Origin: Alisma plantago-aquatica
Lineage: Eukaryota; Streptophyta; Magnoliopsida; Alismatales; Alismataceae
Assembly: GCA_963693085.1 (NCBI GenBank)
Contig: OY856412.1
Span: forward strand, 1,407,200,694-1,407,264,693
DNA: 64,000 nucleotides
Direction of reading: 5' to 3'
Both the position numbers and the translations under genes were made by a program. The notes beneath the pieces are model-generated. The model made no database searches. It saw only the letters and a list, made by a program, of their open reading frames with translations, and was not told the DNA's origin. Shown piece by piece: positions 33,023 through 46,141 of the stretch (the first letter of the stretch is position 1; each line of letters begins with the position of its first letter).

Positions 33023-33207
33023 CTCTTTTGGTGGAAAAATAAGAGGAACTCTGCCAAAGATAGGAAATGTTATCAGGAGTGTAGCGGGCATTATTTATAT
33101 TCAACAAATAAGATAAAATAGAGAGGAAGTCAGGTTTGGAGGCAGTTTTTATAGTAAAATATAAGCTTTAGCATCCATAAAATGGGTGTTATCACTTCTG
33201 CATCTAT

Positions 33208-33290
33208 ATTATAGAAACCCTTAGAGAACCATTATGTTTTTTCTCCATAGCTTTGAACCTAGGATAATTGAACCTTTGGCGGTGAAGACA
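33208..33290. repeat. Direct repeat copy A (pair with 35030-35107)
   Basis: The plus strand shares TAGAGAACCATTATG and GGATAATTGAACC with the second copy, with scattered differences. The two copies bracket the CCD-containing segment. Confidence 0.6.
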
Positions 33291-33639
33291 TGGACAACAA
33301 CCTGCATGTACATGTGAAAAGATAGATAAGGAAAATATCACATTCATGTATATGTGGAAGGATAGATAAGAGAAAAAAAAGTTTTACAAAAACAATCAGG
33401 TGGCAGTGACCCACAATGACATGGATGTGCCTTTATGCACATGTGACATTAAGTCTAGAAAAAAACAAAAGAATATTGTTAGCTACATTTTCCTATAATA
33501 TTAGCAAGTTGAAATTAAGCATGTTAGTTACCGTGTATGTCATCTCGAAAGTAGAATTTAGTAGAGCATTAATTGTAAGCCAAAACCATCCATTGAGCTA
33601 CTTATAATTGGAAGGATACTCACAGGTGGAAGCTTTGAT

Positions 33640-34035
33640 GGCGCCCCAAGCATCCTCAATCTCAAGGAGGACTTGTGTCTTCTTCTTATGCAGCACATCA
33701 TTATCTAGTGTTGCAATCAGCACCACCTCCCACTTGTCTAGGTCCTCCTTGTACTTTCCCACCTACACAATATATAAGCCAAACATAGGGTTCCTTAGGT
33801 ATTCAAAGAAACCAAGAAAAATCCCCATATGCAAGATCAAGGGGGCAAAATAAATCATTGAAATGAACATGCTACCTCCGTGAAATGGTCCCCCACCTCT
33901 TGGAATTTCTATGCTTGTCTCCTATGGGCGGGAAGCTTGGCCTCGCTCCCTCCCACCATGCCAATTTTGTTGGAAACCCCTCCCTCTTTTTCATGAACCG
34001 CATGCTTCTTTGGCCGATTGAGAGGCAAAAACTAG
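33640..34035 (-). pseudogene. Unrecognised exon-like segments
   Basis: The minus strand reads KEGGVSNKIGMVGGSEAKLPAHRRQ, one stop, then KFQEVGDHFTE, ending at a GTAGCATG donor-like site near 33875. After an AT-rich stretch ending TATTGTGTAG comes KYKEDLDKWEVVLIATLDND and LEIEDAWGAIKAST (about 33765-33630), again followed by a GTGAGT donor. This looks like two exons of a plant gene or transposon gene with an intron, but I do not recognise the protein. It may be captured host sequence or a C-terminal part of the CACTA element. Confidence 0.35.
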
Positions 34036-34299
34036 TCTTTAGTAGACTACCCATTTGAGATGTCACCTCTTGTGGAAATTTTGGAAAAATTAGATTTTCT
34101 AGTGTATTGTGTTAGTGTAGCATTGGAGTAAATTAGTACATAAGCAATACTAGTAGTGAATATACTTTATTGAATAATCAACATATAACTTGAACAAGAC
34201 AGAAACCATGGTTGCATTTAACATCAACTTTTTAAATGAATACGTAGTTATAAGCCCAAATGTTTATTATAAAAATTCTCAAGAAGAGAGAATCATGAC

Positions 34300-35032
34300 C
34301 TATCACTCTTGTTGGAAGTATAATCTTGGTTACTGGTCTGTTTGAAAAACCTCTTACAATCGATGATGTGAACCAATGAGGGTGCAAGTGAATTAATGTA
34401 ATTGTCTTGGAGAGAAATTTATTAATTAGTTTTGAAGTTTCTTAAACAACTAGATTACAGGTCATCTATGACCTCAGTTGTAAGGGTGACTTAGCAAGTT
34501 CTTTTTCATCACATGTTCACTATCCATTGAGTATACTACATATTTACCTGGGACATATTTGTGTATTCATCATGAACAAAAGATATCATCCAATAGTCAT
34601 CCTCTTCACAATAGTTTCCAGGCTTTGACGCCAATGTTGCCCCCGAACAGAGTTGGCTTTTCTCCAATTGATGACACTCCTTGATATACCTCAGTTTTGC
34701 TAGATGCACCATATTCTAGAAGGTAAATTTGGCTAAGCTACCATACTTGGTGTTTTCTATAAAAAATACACATAGACAGTTAGTTCACAATATTTGGCAT
34801 CTCAGATTCAGGTTAAGGATCCAATTCTTTAAATTTACAACATTTAGAGATTGCTTTTAAATCCAGAACTCAGGCATATCCATACTTATTATGCAATCCA
34901 CCAAACTTGGCATTCATTATTCAGAACTCCATTGTAGACTCTCTCCATCTGAGGTACATATCTCTACTTTCCCTAGTCTTCATATTGAGCCTCCATTCAT
35001 ACAAGAGAGAAGAACATGCCATCTTCTGAATC
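34300..35032 (-). pseudogene. Carotenoid cleavage dioxygenase (CCD) gene fragment, at least three exons
   Basis: On the minus strand the first exon shows SEDGMFFSL, then (after a one-base shift) YEWRLNMKTRES and, past a TGA, MNAKFGGLHNKYGYA. After an intron ending TTTTTTATAG come NTKYGSLAKF, KECHQLEKSQLCSGATLASKPG and NYCEEDDYWMISFVHDEYTN, ending at the CAG/GTAAAT donor (34548/34547). The third part shows VHIID and, after another shift, NRPVTKIILPTRV. These match the order of conserved blocks in the second half of plant CCDs: EWR, the INxxFxGxxxKYGY block, EEDDG...SFVHDE and the VxIIDA...PVAKI block. CCDs cut carotenoids or apocarotenoids using iron. This copy has stops and shifts and lacks the rest of the enzyme, so it is dead. 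Subclass is uncertain, most like the CCD1/CCD4 type. Confidence 0.8.
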
Positions 35033-35107
35033 TATATTCTGGAACCTCTTAGAGAACCATTATGTTTTGTTTCTCCATATCTATGACCCTTGGATAATTG
35101 AACCAAT
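35030..35107. repeat. Direct repeat copy B (pair with 33208-33290)
   Basis: Lies at the junction of the CCD first exon and the end of the transposase. It includes the CAG acceptor-like site before the first CCD codons. Confidence 0.6.
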
Positions 35108-37792
35108 AGCCAACCAAGTGAACATGTTGCTCCTTAATGACATTTTCTGGAACTAGGCTTACAATTTGTTCTTCAATTTTGTTGGGATCCAAGTAGATAC
35201 ATTTCAATTTATGTCTATAGGTTCTCCATTTGCAGTTGACATGTGAGAGAACCTTTTGATCGATTTCCATCATAGCCTTTCAATCGATCTAAATACCTAC
35301 ATAAAAGTTATCATGGTATAAGATGTCAAAATAACTTTTTGAGCATCTAATAAGTTAGAATAAATTTGTGATCTACATATTCTTTTATATTCTAACATTT
35401 CAATAGGATACATCCATTCATACTGGACTACGCCACCAAGCTTTACTTGATTCACCAAATAAACCAAGAGGTGAACCATAATTAATTGTAAAGAAAGGAG
35501 GAAGAAACTCCATCTATAAATGGCACAATGGTCCATTATTTTTTCTTATAACTCATCAAGGGTCATTGGGATCAATACAAGTAGAGCATAATGATCTAAA
35601 AGAAAGTAGATAATTTTCATAACATGTCAACAACTTCAGTTGCTCTAGATGCCCATAGTGCAACACTAAGTATATCTTGCATGATGATATGATGATCATG
35701 ACTTTTAAGATTTATTAGTTTCTTCTGTTTCATGTTAAGACATCGAGAATGTTTGAAGCATATCCATCTGGCACTTTGAGCTTAGCCAACGCATTTCAAA
35801 AGCATTCCTTTCTTTAGAAGACATGGAGTCTGAAGTTGGGGCATCAAACATCTTCAATCTTGTTGACGTTGGAGACATAAGTGTTTCCTTATATTCTTTT
35901 CCTCGAGGAATAAGTGTGCATTTTAATCATCTTTGCAAAATCCCTCCACATTTAAAAGTGTCACCAACACATTTCCACACACATTCTTCTCTATGTGCAT
36001 TACATCAATATTATGATGAAGAGGATTATATATTCAATAAGGCAAATAAAAAATATTCTTCTTCTTTTTTAAAGCACCACATGTTTGTCATTATTGTCTG
36101 CCATGATAGCATTATATGTATAATCATCTCCTCTTTTTATTCCTCTCTTCTTATTAATATTTTTTGGATCCTTTCCATATTGAAAGCTAAGGCATTCTTG
36201 TGCCTGTAGAATTTCACAAATTAAGGATTTGGAGGACGACCATACTCATTAGTACCATCAAATAAACTACTTTTAGAACAAAAATGATGGTTATCTAGCA
36301 ACCACCTACGGCAACCACCATAACATATTTTGTACTCACATCGATATGAATGAGTTGATACGATGCATAAAAGACATGCATGATAACCTTTAGTGCTCCA
36401 ATCTGATAGCATGGCATAAGTTGGAAAGTCACTAATGGTATATATCAAAGAGGCTCACATCTTAAAATTCCCTCTAATATAAGCATCATATGCTTCAACA
36501 CCCTCCCGTAGAAAATTCAGTTCATGAAACAATGGCTACATATACACATCAACATCGTTTCTAGGATCAAATTTTCTAGGAATTATCAAAGAGAAAATTA
36601 AGGAAGATGGTTTCATACATAACCATGGGGGCAAGTTATTGACACTGAGTATAACTGGTCGTGTGTACTATAATTAGTATTTTGTATTCCATAAGGATTG
36701 AAGCCATCACTATAAAGGCTAATTCTCACACTACGAGGGTCATTAGAAAAGTCTCGAAACCTAATGTCAAACTCTTTCCACACTACTGCATCTACTAGAT
36801 GTCCTAGTTTCTTATCCTTCATTCGAACTTTCTCATGACAAATCATATCTTTTGTTATCTTTGAGGACATGTACATCCTTCTCAATCATAGAATTAAGAG
36901 AAAATACTTCATCACTTTAGATGGAAGTGACCTTTACAGTGACTTCCATCTCTTGCACCACCATCACTAGTACTACCTTTGTCCATCTTCCACCTAGACG
37001 TTTGGAACACACTACATTGTTCTTTTTTTGAATTTTCACTCTAATACAACATGCAGTCATTTGGACAAGCATGTATGTTTTCATATCCAAGGCCTAACTC
37101 CTTTATCAATTTCTTAGCTTCATGATAAGAAGATGGGAATGCAACCATTTGTGGAAAGGCATCCAATAGAAGCTCCAACATTTGACTAAAATATTTGTTT
37201 GGCCAACTAAACATGCATTTTAAATTGAATAGGTGTAGAATAAAAGAGAGTATGGAGAAATTTTTACAACCAGAACAAATCTCTCTATCAGAGAGGTCTA
37301 CCAACTTCCTATATTTCTCGTCATCTACAACAATGTGAGGACTATTTGCTTGTTGATAGTCTGGATTATTAGTGGAACCTTCATTAGATTTAGTATGTGA
37401 TGGATCTCCTACATATCTAGTATATTGTTCCACCGCCTCTCTAAGTAATCCTTCCATATCATCTTGTCCTACTAGATTCACTTCATGATTAGCAGGTAGT
37501 TTGTCATTGTTAGCTTCCTAGCTTCCAAGGAGACTCTCGATAACATTTATTGGACCGTAGAAAGTCCAATTTTATTAATCCTTAAAAAATCCAAGGAAAA
37601 AATATGTATTTCCACCTCATCAATAGAAAACTTCATTTTCTTACCAACTTTGCATTTCTTACAAGGACAAAGAATCTTAGCATCTTGCATTCTAGTCTTA
37701 GCATAGTCAAGAAATTGATCAACTTCATCAATATATGCTTGTGAACCACGTGGTTGTTTAGTCCAACTCTTATCCATATTTGGAATGTCCAC
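35049..37792 (-). pseudogene. CACTA/En-Spm transposase (TNP2 type), multiply broken
   Basis: N-terminal transposase-associated domain (37792-37547): MDKSWTKQPR, FLDYAKTRM and CPCKKCKVGKKM. Next (37481-37041): LLLDAFPQM, SYHEAKKLIKELGLGYENIHACPNDCML. Then (36885-36613): MSSKITKDM, VWKEFDIRFRDFSNDPRSVRISLYSDGFNPYG, the core TNP2 block. Then (36448-36221): ISDFPTYAMLSDWSTKGYHACLLC and KICYGGCRRWL. Then the DUF4218-like segment (about 35470-35370: VHLLVYLVNQVKLGGVVQYEWMYP) and finally the Transposase_24-like part (35273-35049: RTYRHKLKCIYLDPNKIEEQ, LVGYWFN). All are on one strand in family order but in several frames with stops between. I found no CACTA terminal repeats. Confidence 0.85.
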
Positions 37793-40700
37793 TGATCAAA
37801 TCTAAAAAGAAGGAAAAATATTTCAAAATCTCTGCAATGGCTAAAAATGATAAGTTAACAAGAAAAACAATTAAATATGAATGACTTTTATGTGTTTTAA
37901 TAGACAATTCATCAATTGAAGATATAAATAAGTTCCAATTTGACCCCAAAAAATCTGATTAAGATCTAGATTGACCAAATAAGGTTCTGATTAAGCCAAA
38001 CAAGGTATTGTTTTCACAAATAAGGTTTGATAGGACTAATTTAGATCTTATTTATGTATGTTTATGGGTGACATGGGTAAGTTAGGTGTAGATCAATTAT
38101 CTTACACCAAATTGGGTTTGTTCAACACAAATATGGGCATTTTAGTTTTAAAAATTGGGTATGAAAATATACTTGTTTGAATAAAGTATAGGCAACTATG
38201 TTATCTAGGAAAATAAATGACTAGGAAGAATAGGGGAGCTAAGGGTCTTATTTCCCCTCCTGTTATGCATATGTATCTTATTTCAGACTTCTCTTGTGCC
38301 TCATGCTCTCATATCTATTGTATTTACATTTATTATTTTTCTTCTTTTCCAAACAATGTCGTCATGTCGTCTAAAGGTCGTACCAGGGATATATAAACTA
38401 GTGACGGTGTTGGAAGTGAGGGGACTCATTCATCTCCTACATGATTTTTTGAGCTGAAAAGGATGTATTCTTGTAGGGTTAAGCCTCCCTTGTTGGTAGA
38501 TAGTTTCTGATCAAACTATTAGTTTGCATTAGATGGGTATAAATAATCCAATAGTGTAATATATTTCCATATATTTTCTATATTCTAATCAATAGAAAGA
38601 TAACTCAATGTATATTGTTCGACTAGTTGTTCTTATAATCCAATTTGACTGATAGAGTAAGACAACCCATTTACTGCCATAATGACAGTTGTGTTGTATT
38701 GTCGGGATCTCAGAAAAGGGCCCCATGAAAAGTAGTTTCAAGAAGGATAGATTAGTTAATACAATGGGATGGAGGAGAACTGGGTTCAAAGAAACACATA
38801 TAATAATTAGAAAATGGACTAACCAATGGTAGTTATTGATATCATTAAGACCTTTCCAGTTTCTTTACATATATAATGACCATTTTCCTATATAGTCTCA
38901 CTCCACAACTACCAAATAGATATGGGTAGTAAGCTTGTCATGTTCATGTTGCAGAATATTCGAGAAGCTCGGTGCATGTTTTGTTCTTTACGAAGATAGT
39001 TTCCTTTGATCTAGCTTCTCTAGTGATGCCAGACATGCTGAGTTCAATGTTCCATGTCACCATTTATTATGGAAGGGTTCTAGACATTAACTTTTTGGAT
39101 TGAATCTAACATGAAAAAAATATTATGTTCCATAACTATTACTCACTAATATATCATCCATAAATGGTTTGGCAATGAGAAAAAAATCTAAATTCAGTGT
39201 ATGCCTTGCTTGATTGAAAGGGGGGTTGGGGGAAATCAAAGTATGAAGAAAATGGGCAAAAGAAATGAATTCAATGTTGGTGGCTTTGAGTGATTGAAAG
39301 AATACTAAGTATTTTTTTCTCCTGAAAACAAATGAGTATGCATAGGCAAAGAGGATACAACAATTGTACTTTAATAGAAAGCAAAATGGGAGTGGTTTTG
39401 CATGACTCAAGTAGATTCTCTAATTTCTAAGGGATCATATATTGGGCATGTGGATTCTAAGAATTTTTTCAATAAAATAGGGTGGATGGGAAGCACTAGA
39501 CCATGAAAGGATTTGCTTTTTTTCAATCTTGAAGCATCCAGGTTGACTTGTTTTTCAGAAGAAGAAAAAAAAAAGGAAGCAAGCCCCTCCCCCTTTCCTT
39601 GGGGATCAGGAGCGACTTATTCCATTCATCTCATTTTCTTGGAATGAGATAATGTTCCAGGCCATGTGCATCTCTTCCTTAGAACTAGGAAGAAAATATG
39701 AAAGGATGTTTATAGCAGGATGTTTGATCAATAAAATAAATGAAATTTCATATTTATCTTTTATATACATCAATGATTATATTGTCACTTAGATATATAT
39801 TAAACAAATCCGCCAAAATTAGTCATGTGTGACCAATTGGTCAAAATTGGTCATGTATGGCCAGTTAGTAAAAAATGTATTGTTTTCTTTGCACATGGTT
39901 TTCTGAATGAAGTTATTCCCAGATATTCTCAATAGAATACAATGCCAAACATATTTATATGAGTACATTCTAAATAATTTATGTGTTACTATGAATAGAA
40001 AAATGTTTTATTGAACAAATAATCTCCATAGATTAAAATTTAGATTTTGGACAAGTTCTTATTGACATCACCCATAATAAATCATTTTCTGTGACCAATT
40101 TTTCTTTTTAGAAAGTCATGTACTTGTGTCAAACAAGCTTTTAATATCAACGACTCATGGAAACAATATTTTTGGGCCTAGAAGCTTGCTTTGTCATCAT
40201 TTTAGCAACAGTTTCTATCATCGGGATACGACCCCAAGCATTTTGGTTTGAAATTAATAGGCATGGACACTTGTTGCACACATCAATATAATATGTATAG
40301 TTATAATTTTTTTCAAAGTCTAATGTGTGAATATACAACCACTATATAAATATGTCTTATCATCTAGAAATATAAGACAAAGATGATATTAATCAAAATT
40401 GCAAACAAAACCTCATAACTATATTGAATTATATAAATCTAGAATATATATTAAATTTCATGAATCACATTTTAGTAAAAAAGTAGCAGCAAAGTAGTTT
40501 GAATTCATTTTTCTATTTCAAAAATGTATTACAAGAATGAAGAAAAATACAAATGTTTAATTTCTATCTTCATTTTCTATTTACAACATACACCCATATT
40601 TATATTCATAAACAATTATGTATCATGTTTTCAAATATATTTTTTGAAGTTCACATATATACATACTTTATGCAAACATTTATCTAACTAAAAATCTCCC

Positions 40701-41738
40701 GTGTCTTACCATGTTTCAATCCATGCTTAGAAACGTGCATGTCCATCCTTGGTCATATCATGCTACCCTCATACTCCTAATTTACAGCTTTACCCAAATC
40801 TCTATCTATAAACATTTATTTGATATCTCTGTTTGCAATAATCTCATTTTTGTCTCTATGTCTCCTCTACCCTGTCGATCATCTGAATTATTACCTTCAA
40901 TAGAAGTACATGTATAAAATTATTAAGTATCTATCCAAACTACTTCACTACCATAATCATGTCATTTTTGTTTCAAGCCTCCCATACTATCTCTCTCTCT
41001 CTAAGTATCGTTTCTCTTTACTTTGACAAGCGAAGTTTTTTTAATTAATATATCATGTATTTAAATATAAAAATAAATAGTGTATAGAAGTAATTTCGAT
41101 TTCTATTTACCATCTAATACATATACACTATCATACTTTTCATATCCATGTTTGCACTTGTCTTCCATTGAACACATTTATTTTACTTTCCTGTTTTCAT
41201 ACTTCATCACCTTCTCAAACACCATCACAGAAAATCACCAAATATTACTCCAATTCATACAAAACTTTCTAAAATTGTTTGAGACTACTCCACCATCACA
41301 TGCTTTCATGCTTAAATTCTATGTCTATTATTTCTATCTATTCATCATAACTTTCTACAAAATGAGAAATAGGCAAATTAAATATATACATCCACTCCTT
41401 ATATTTGTATCTTTAGTTACTCCTCACTTCTCTCCCCATTCAATAGTATTAATATTATAATTGTTATCCTCTCACATTTACAACCATCTACAAATATATT
41501 TTTCTTTAACTAACAACAAATAAAAAAAATAAAAGCATGTCCATTGAGTTATTAGGAAAATATATTTTGCCAAGACATTAAGTAATGAACATATTTTTAT
41601 GTTATTTGAATATTTCACAAAATGTCATTTTTTTTATAAATATCAAATAATTTACTATTGTAACATAATATGTGCATCTATGAGTTTATGCTTACTAGTA
41701 TAACTAAAAAATAAACAAAAAATTAAAACGCCATAAAA
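37793..41738. other. AT-rich intergenic DNA, nothing recognised
   Basis: No frame resembles a known protein and no LTR ends or tRNA genes are visible. It probably includes the 5' flank of the CACTA element and older decayed repeats. Confidence 0.5.
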
Positions 41739-41781
41739 GCCTAGGTGCCCGCCTAGGCACCTCGGCGAACTAGGTGCCCCA
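41739..41781. repeat. GC-rich imperfect palindrome (GCCTAGG words)
   Basis: GCCTAGGTGCCC, GCCTAGGCACC and ACTAGGTGCC follow one another. AGGTGCC and GGCACCT form a 7-bp inverted repeat. CCTAGG-rich islands of this kind are common in plant interspersed repeats. Confidence 0.5.
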
Positions 41782-44700
41782 TGGTTGAGATCCACTGCCC
41801 AGCCACCTTGAGAACTTAAGTCATTACTTAAGTATAGAATTTCAAGTTATATAAATATTTTGAAAAATTATAGAACTACATATATAATACTATTGTATAT
41901 CAGTATTACGTATAATTCTAACCTACTCCTAATATTTAGAATAATCAATCATATGTGTTTAAATTAAAAATATAGATATTTTTTTAAGGGTGATGTCACT
42001 CACATTAGAACCAACTAGAGACGATAACTATCATTATTCTTTTATTAGAAATACACATTGAAAATATATCTTGGTATCAAATTAAGCATTAGTTTTATTT
42101 TTGGTATCTAAGAGTGTCATAAGAAAAGACTTGGGTACAATTCATATTTTACCACTACATTCACATAAACCAGAAAGTTATACCAGTTATAAAAAGTTGG
42201 AAAATTGGTTTGAGACATTCCATTTTTGTCCCATATGTATATGAAATTTCTTCTTGTACTATAATTTAAATAAGGTGTCTGAAGAGAGATAAGGCAGAAT
42301 AAGTCATCATCTTTTTCTAGGTTGTAATAAAATGGTTAGGCAACACAAAAAGACTCCTAGCACCTGACATACTCAGTAAAAGATATATAAGATTTTAGTA
42401 ATGAGTAGATGACTATGGCATGTTACCATACCCCCTTGATCCATCCTCCCTCCATGATCCAGTAGCCACATATGAATTTGTGAGGTGAGGACCATTGAGA
42501 TCACTTGACATCTCATAAAGGCATGTTGTTTATTTTTATCTTTACAAGCGATAGTTTGTTCTCTTTTCAATTTCCAACTTCTAATATTGGCACCAAATTA
42601 AAACAAAACATGCACCTATTTAACAAACTTACTAGTGCATTAATAAAAAATATTATATAGCTCATTAGTGAGATAATCAAATAAATTATGTAAGGTTACC
42701 CCAAATTAATTTTGAAAACTTGTCATCACTTAAAAAGCTAAGACAAATCCTAGACATATTCCTAAGAAGAGCTGACATGAACTACATTATAAGAAGTCAA
42801 TTACTCAAAATATATACAAAATATGAGGCACCAAAAACATTCAATACATGTGACCAATACTAAAATAATATAAGTAGACTAAGAATATCCCAGTACCAGA
42901 CAAAAATAATTTGTGGAAATAATTAAATAAATAAAAATAGATACATGAAACTCGTCCAACATTCCTATTCTAAAAAGTGGTGTAACATTGAGATGACTAG
43001 TTTGTAAGGCAAGTAACATAGAACTAGGGGACCAAAGAAAATAGCCCTGAGCCGCCCATTTAAGATCAATAGAATTTTATTGCATTTCCCATAATTATTA
43101 GTATAGGAAGAACAACACAATATGACACTAATATACACTTATATGAGTATATGCCAAAATGTGACCAACAAGAACCCTCAACAGAGGAAAAGTTACTATA
43201 TGTATGAATAAATCTGCAAAAACTATGAAGAAGCACAAGTGATGCAGTTCATGGAGTACTTTGTCAAAATAATTTCACCTTAATCATAAAATTAGGTTGA
43301 ATAATTATAAAGAAGAAATAGGTATAAGCAAGAATGAAAGAGACATATACCCCAAAATAGTGGAGATCTAAAGTAAAACATCATAGAGAAAATTGTTTAT
43401 GTCCCAGATTGAACTCAATTTTCTATGTTCTAGTTCATATATTTCTTATTTTATATAGAGTTACATAGTTTATAGAGATTGCTATGATGAATTGCTAACA
43501 AAATTAAATTAATTCTTTGACCAAGATGCAAGCTATTATAGACAAACTTATTTATCTCCATAGTTTTTTTGGAAATAGAAAACTACCTTGGTAGCATTAT
43601 CAAATCAACATAATGTTTTCTAGAAAGCAACTTGTAAAATTATCATCAAATTAAGAGTTAATAGTAAAGAAACTTGCAATGTGCTCTTCCTAGAATGTTG
43701 TCTTTAGTGTACAGCCATAGTGAAAATGTCTCCCTGGCTTACTTCGTCCATGAAGCACTGATTGCATGAACTTGCTATAACTTGTTCCCCATTAACTTTC
43801 AGACATGTGTCAATCAAAACATATATTTAGCCACCGGTGTACACTCAAAGGAGATGGGTAAATATTTTTTAACAAAGAACAAAACAGTCTCATCCATCCT
43901 ATTATAGCATAGACCTTGAGGAGAGAAAGTGAAAGAAAAAGAAAAGACAATGAGAAGGGATTGTGAACATCAATTAGGGAGCCATTATAAGTAGAGAAGG
44001 ATTATGGTGAAACAAGGATATATTATAGATGTAGGAAGTTAATCATGGTGAGAATATGAACAATAGGACAATAAAGATGTAAAGATCCTAAAAAATTAGA
44101 GATCTCACCTATTCAACTCTAAAAAACAATAGTCCCTATGAGGAAAAACTATGACTATGTATCATATACTATCCCAATTATGTTCATCAAAAAAGAAGTA
44201 GAGACTATTGGTGAACAAGAAAGAAATCTATGTCTCCAATAGAGAACCCGATACATATACTACCCCAAAACTCCTACCCCGTCCACAAACATCATGCAAG
44301 ATGAAAATTGGCCTAACCTTATTCTTTTCAAAAGATGTGTTATGTTATACTTCCCGCAGTCATCACCTTCTTTTGCAATGAATATATAGTCCTCAATTCT
44401 ATCATTGATTGACAACCAGTCATCATCTTGTGCTCAAATAAAAGCCATGAACTGTCGACCTCACATGCTTCCCTAATCGAAGGAGTGGCTAATTAATTTG
44501 TGGGATTTTACTTGGGGTTTCAAATCTTGTGGAAGCCTAAAACTAGTATGGTTGGGGAATGAAAATAGGCAAATGACAAAATTTGTCTAGGTTGACTGAA
44601 GGAGTAGTATTTGTAAATATGGAGATGGGAAGTGGTGGCCGCAAGAGAGTCGGGGACATTGTGCGGCATCATGGCATGCTGCATCGGGGTTGTTGTGTGA

Positions 44701-44949
44701 ATTTGGCAGAGGATTGGGGTAGGTTGTTACACGGAGGAATTGGGGGAGGCTATTGTGTGGAGGAATTGGAGTAGCCTTTTTTGCAAAAGTTTCACATGAC
44801 TCGTAGATAATAGTGCCTCATGCATATCCTTTCTCATTTTGAATGAAAATTTATGCACGTGTCGGAAGTCGTGGAAAAAAAGTGTCACTTAAGTGAACCG
44901 TGTATGGTAGAGTAATGTGAGAACCTGAGCAAGTTTTACTTGTGAAAGG
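41782..44949. other. AT-rich intergenic DNA, one weak coding-like patch
   Basis: Nothing assignable. On the minus strand, about 44430-44270 reads DDDWLSINDRIEDYIFIAKEGDDCGKY without stops, which looks protein-like but is not recognised. The plus frame at 44583-44774 has no similarity I can name. Confidence 0.4.
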
Positions 44950-45345
44950 GAGAGATGGCAAGGGAGATACAATAAGGGAGAATAGTTGACACTAGTATGT
45001 TAACTAGAAGGGACAACTCCTTGTCTGTTCTAAAAAAAGGACACAAGTTCTCAGTGGTCCATATGGACTACATAGAGGTGAGAAGACCTTTGCTACCTGC
45101 TAGAAGGATATCGTCAAGTGTCATTTGTGGTGCTATACCAGGAGGTCGCGCTGACAAATTCTAGGTGCTACTTGCTAAAGAAGGACATTGCTACAAGGAT
45201 AAGTCATTGTACTTGCTCCAGGGACAAGTATGTGCCTTGCAACCTTCCTTCCTAATCTATAGTTGTTGACGTGATCTGCTTTCTAAGGGGGATATGGCAA
45301 ATATTTTTGTTTTCATTGTCATATTTGTAGCCATAGTTTCCTACA
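44950..45345 (+). repeat. Copia-type LTR remnant (copy A), 3' part
   Basis: The end TTCCTACA is directly followed by A and the PBS. It aligns loosely with 57270-57704 of copy B (shared words GGACAA, CCATATGGACTAC/CCGTGTGGACTAC, TAGTTGTTGAC/TAGTAGTTGAC). The 5' boundary is approximate because the LTR is truncated or too diverged to follow. Confidence 0.6.
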
Positions 45346-45346
45346 A

Positions 45347-45360
45347 TGGTATCAGAGCCA
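45347..45360 (+). other. Primer binding site, Copia-type copy A
   Basis: TGGTATCAGAGCCA, complementary to initiator tRNA-Met, typical of Copia and many other plant LTR elements. Confidence 0.85.
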
Positions 45361-46141
45361 CGTCAATTTATTATGTTTTCAGATTTAATTGATATGATCA
45401 ATTTTTTGTTCTATCACTTATTTATTATATTCCATGCAAATATATAAATAATTAATATTCATATATAATTTAATACCACATAGGATCCCAATATATATAT
45501 GATATGGTATATATATAATTTATACTTGTCGCCCTAAAATTTATTGTGATGGTGGATGTTAGCATGGTTACGATCAATGACCCTCCTAGATCTTTGTACG
45601 TGGTTGAATGGTTTATAATCCTATTTTATATCTTGGTTTGCACCTAGCCTCTCTCTTCTTATAATATGTAGAATTATTAATTCTTCCTATTCTAGGCTTC
45701 CCACGAATATAACTTGAGGTTTTTCTATTATGACAAGAAGGCACTCTGCAGCAGATGAACCAACTGACTCAAAAGTTGAACCAATTGACTAGAGGACCAA
45801 GGAGGTCAGACGACATCTGGAACTGATTGATCGGTTGGTGGCCCAATTGATCAAGTGGAGGAGTCCAAACATCACTTGAATTGGAGACCAGTCGATTGAT
45901 TCAAGAGACCAACTAACTGACTAGGAGGCCAGCCATTGTCTTAAGAGTTGAGTCTCAGTGACCCAGACTGGTTCCGACATGGATTTTGTTCAACAACAGG
46001 TTGCTACATATGACGTTGACCATAGTTGGTAGCAATTCCTTATGACTCTAAGGAATTGCATTCGTGTGGCCATAGTCATTGCTCGTATTTTATAATTTCA
46101 TATTTCTCGTTTGTGGATATGGCATGTATATGATATGTACT
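45361..46141 (+). other. Leader of Copia-type copy A, cut by the family 2 array
   Basis: Matches 57719-58560 of copy B. Contains repeated ACTGATTG/ACCAATTGA-like words (about 45755-45960) and the leader hairpin at 46032-46059. It stops at 46141, where family 2 starts with TGTAACATCC. Confidence 0.7.
46032..46059 (+). other. Leader hairpin, copy A
   Basis: GCAATTCCTT, 8-nt loop ATGACTCT, AAGGAATTGC: a perfect 10-bp stem. Copy B has the same structure with a changed base pair. Confidence 0.75.
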
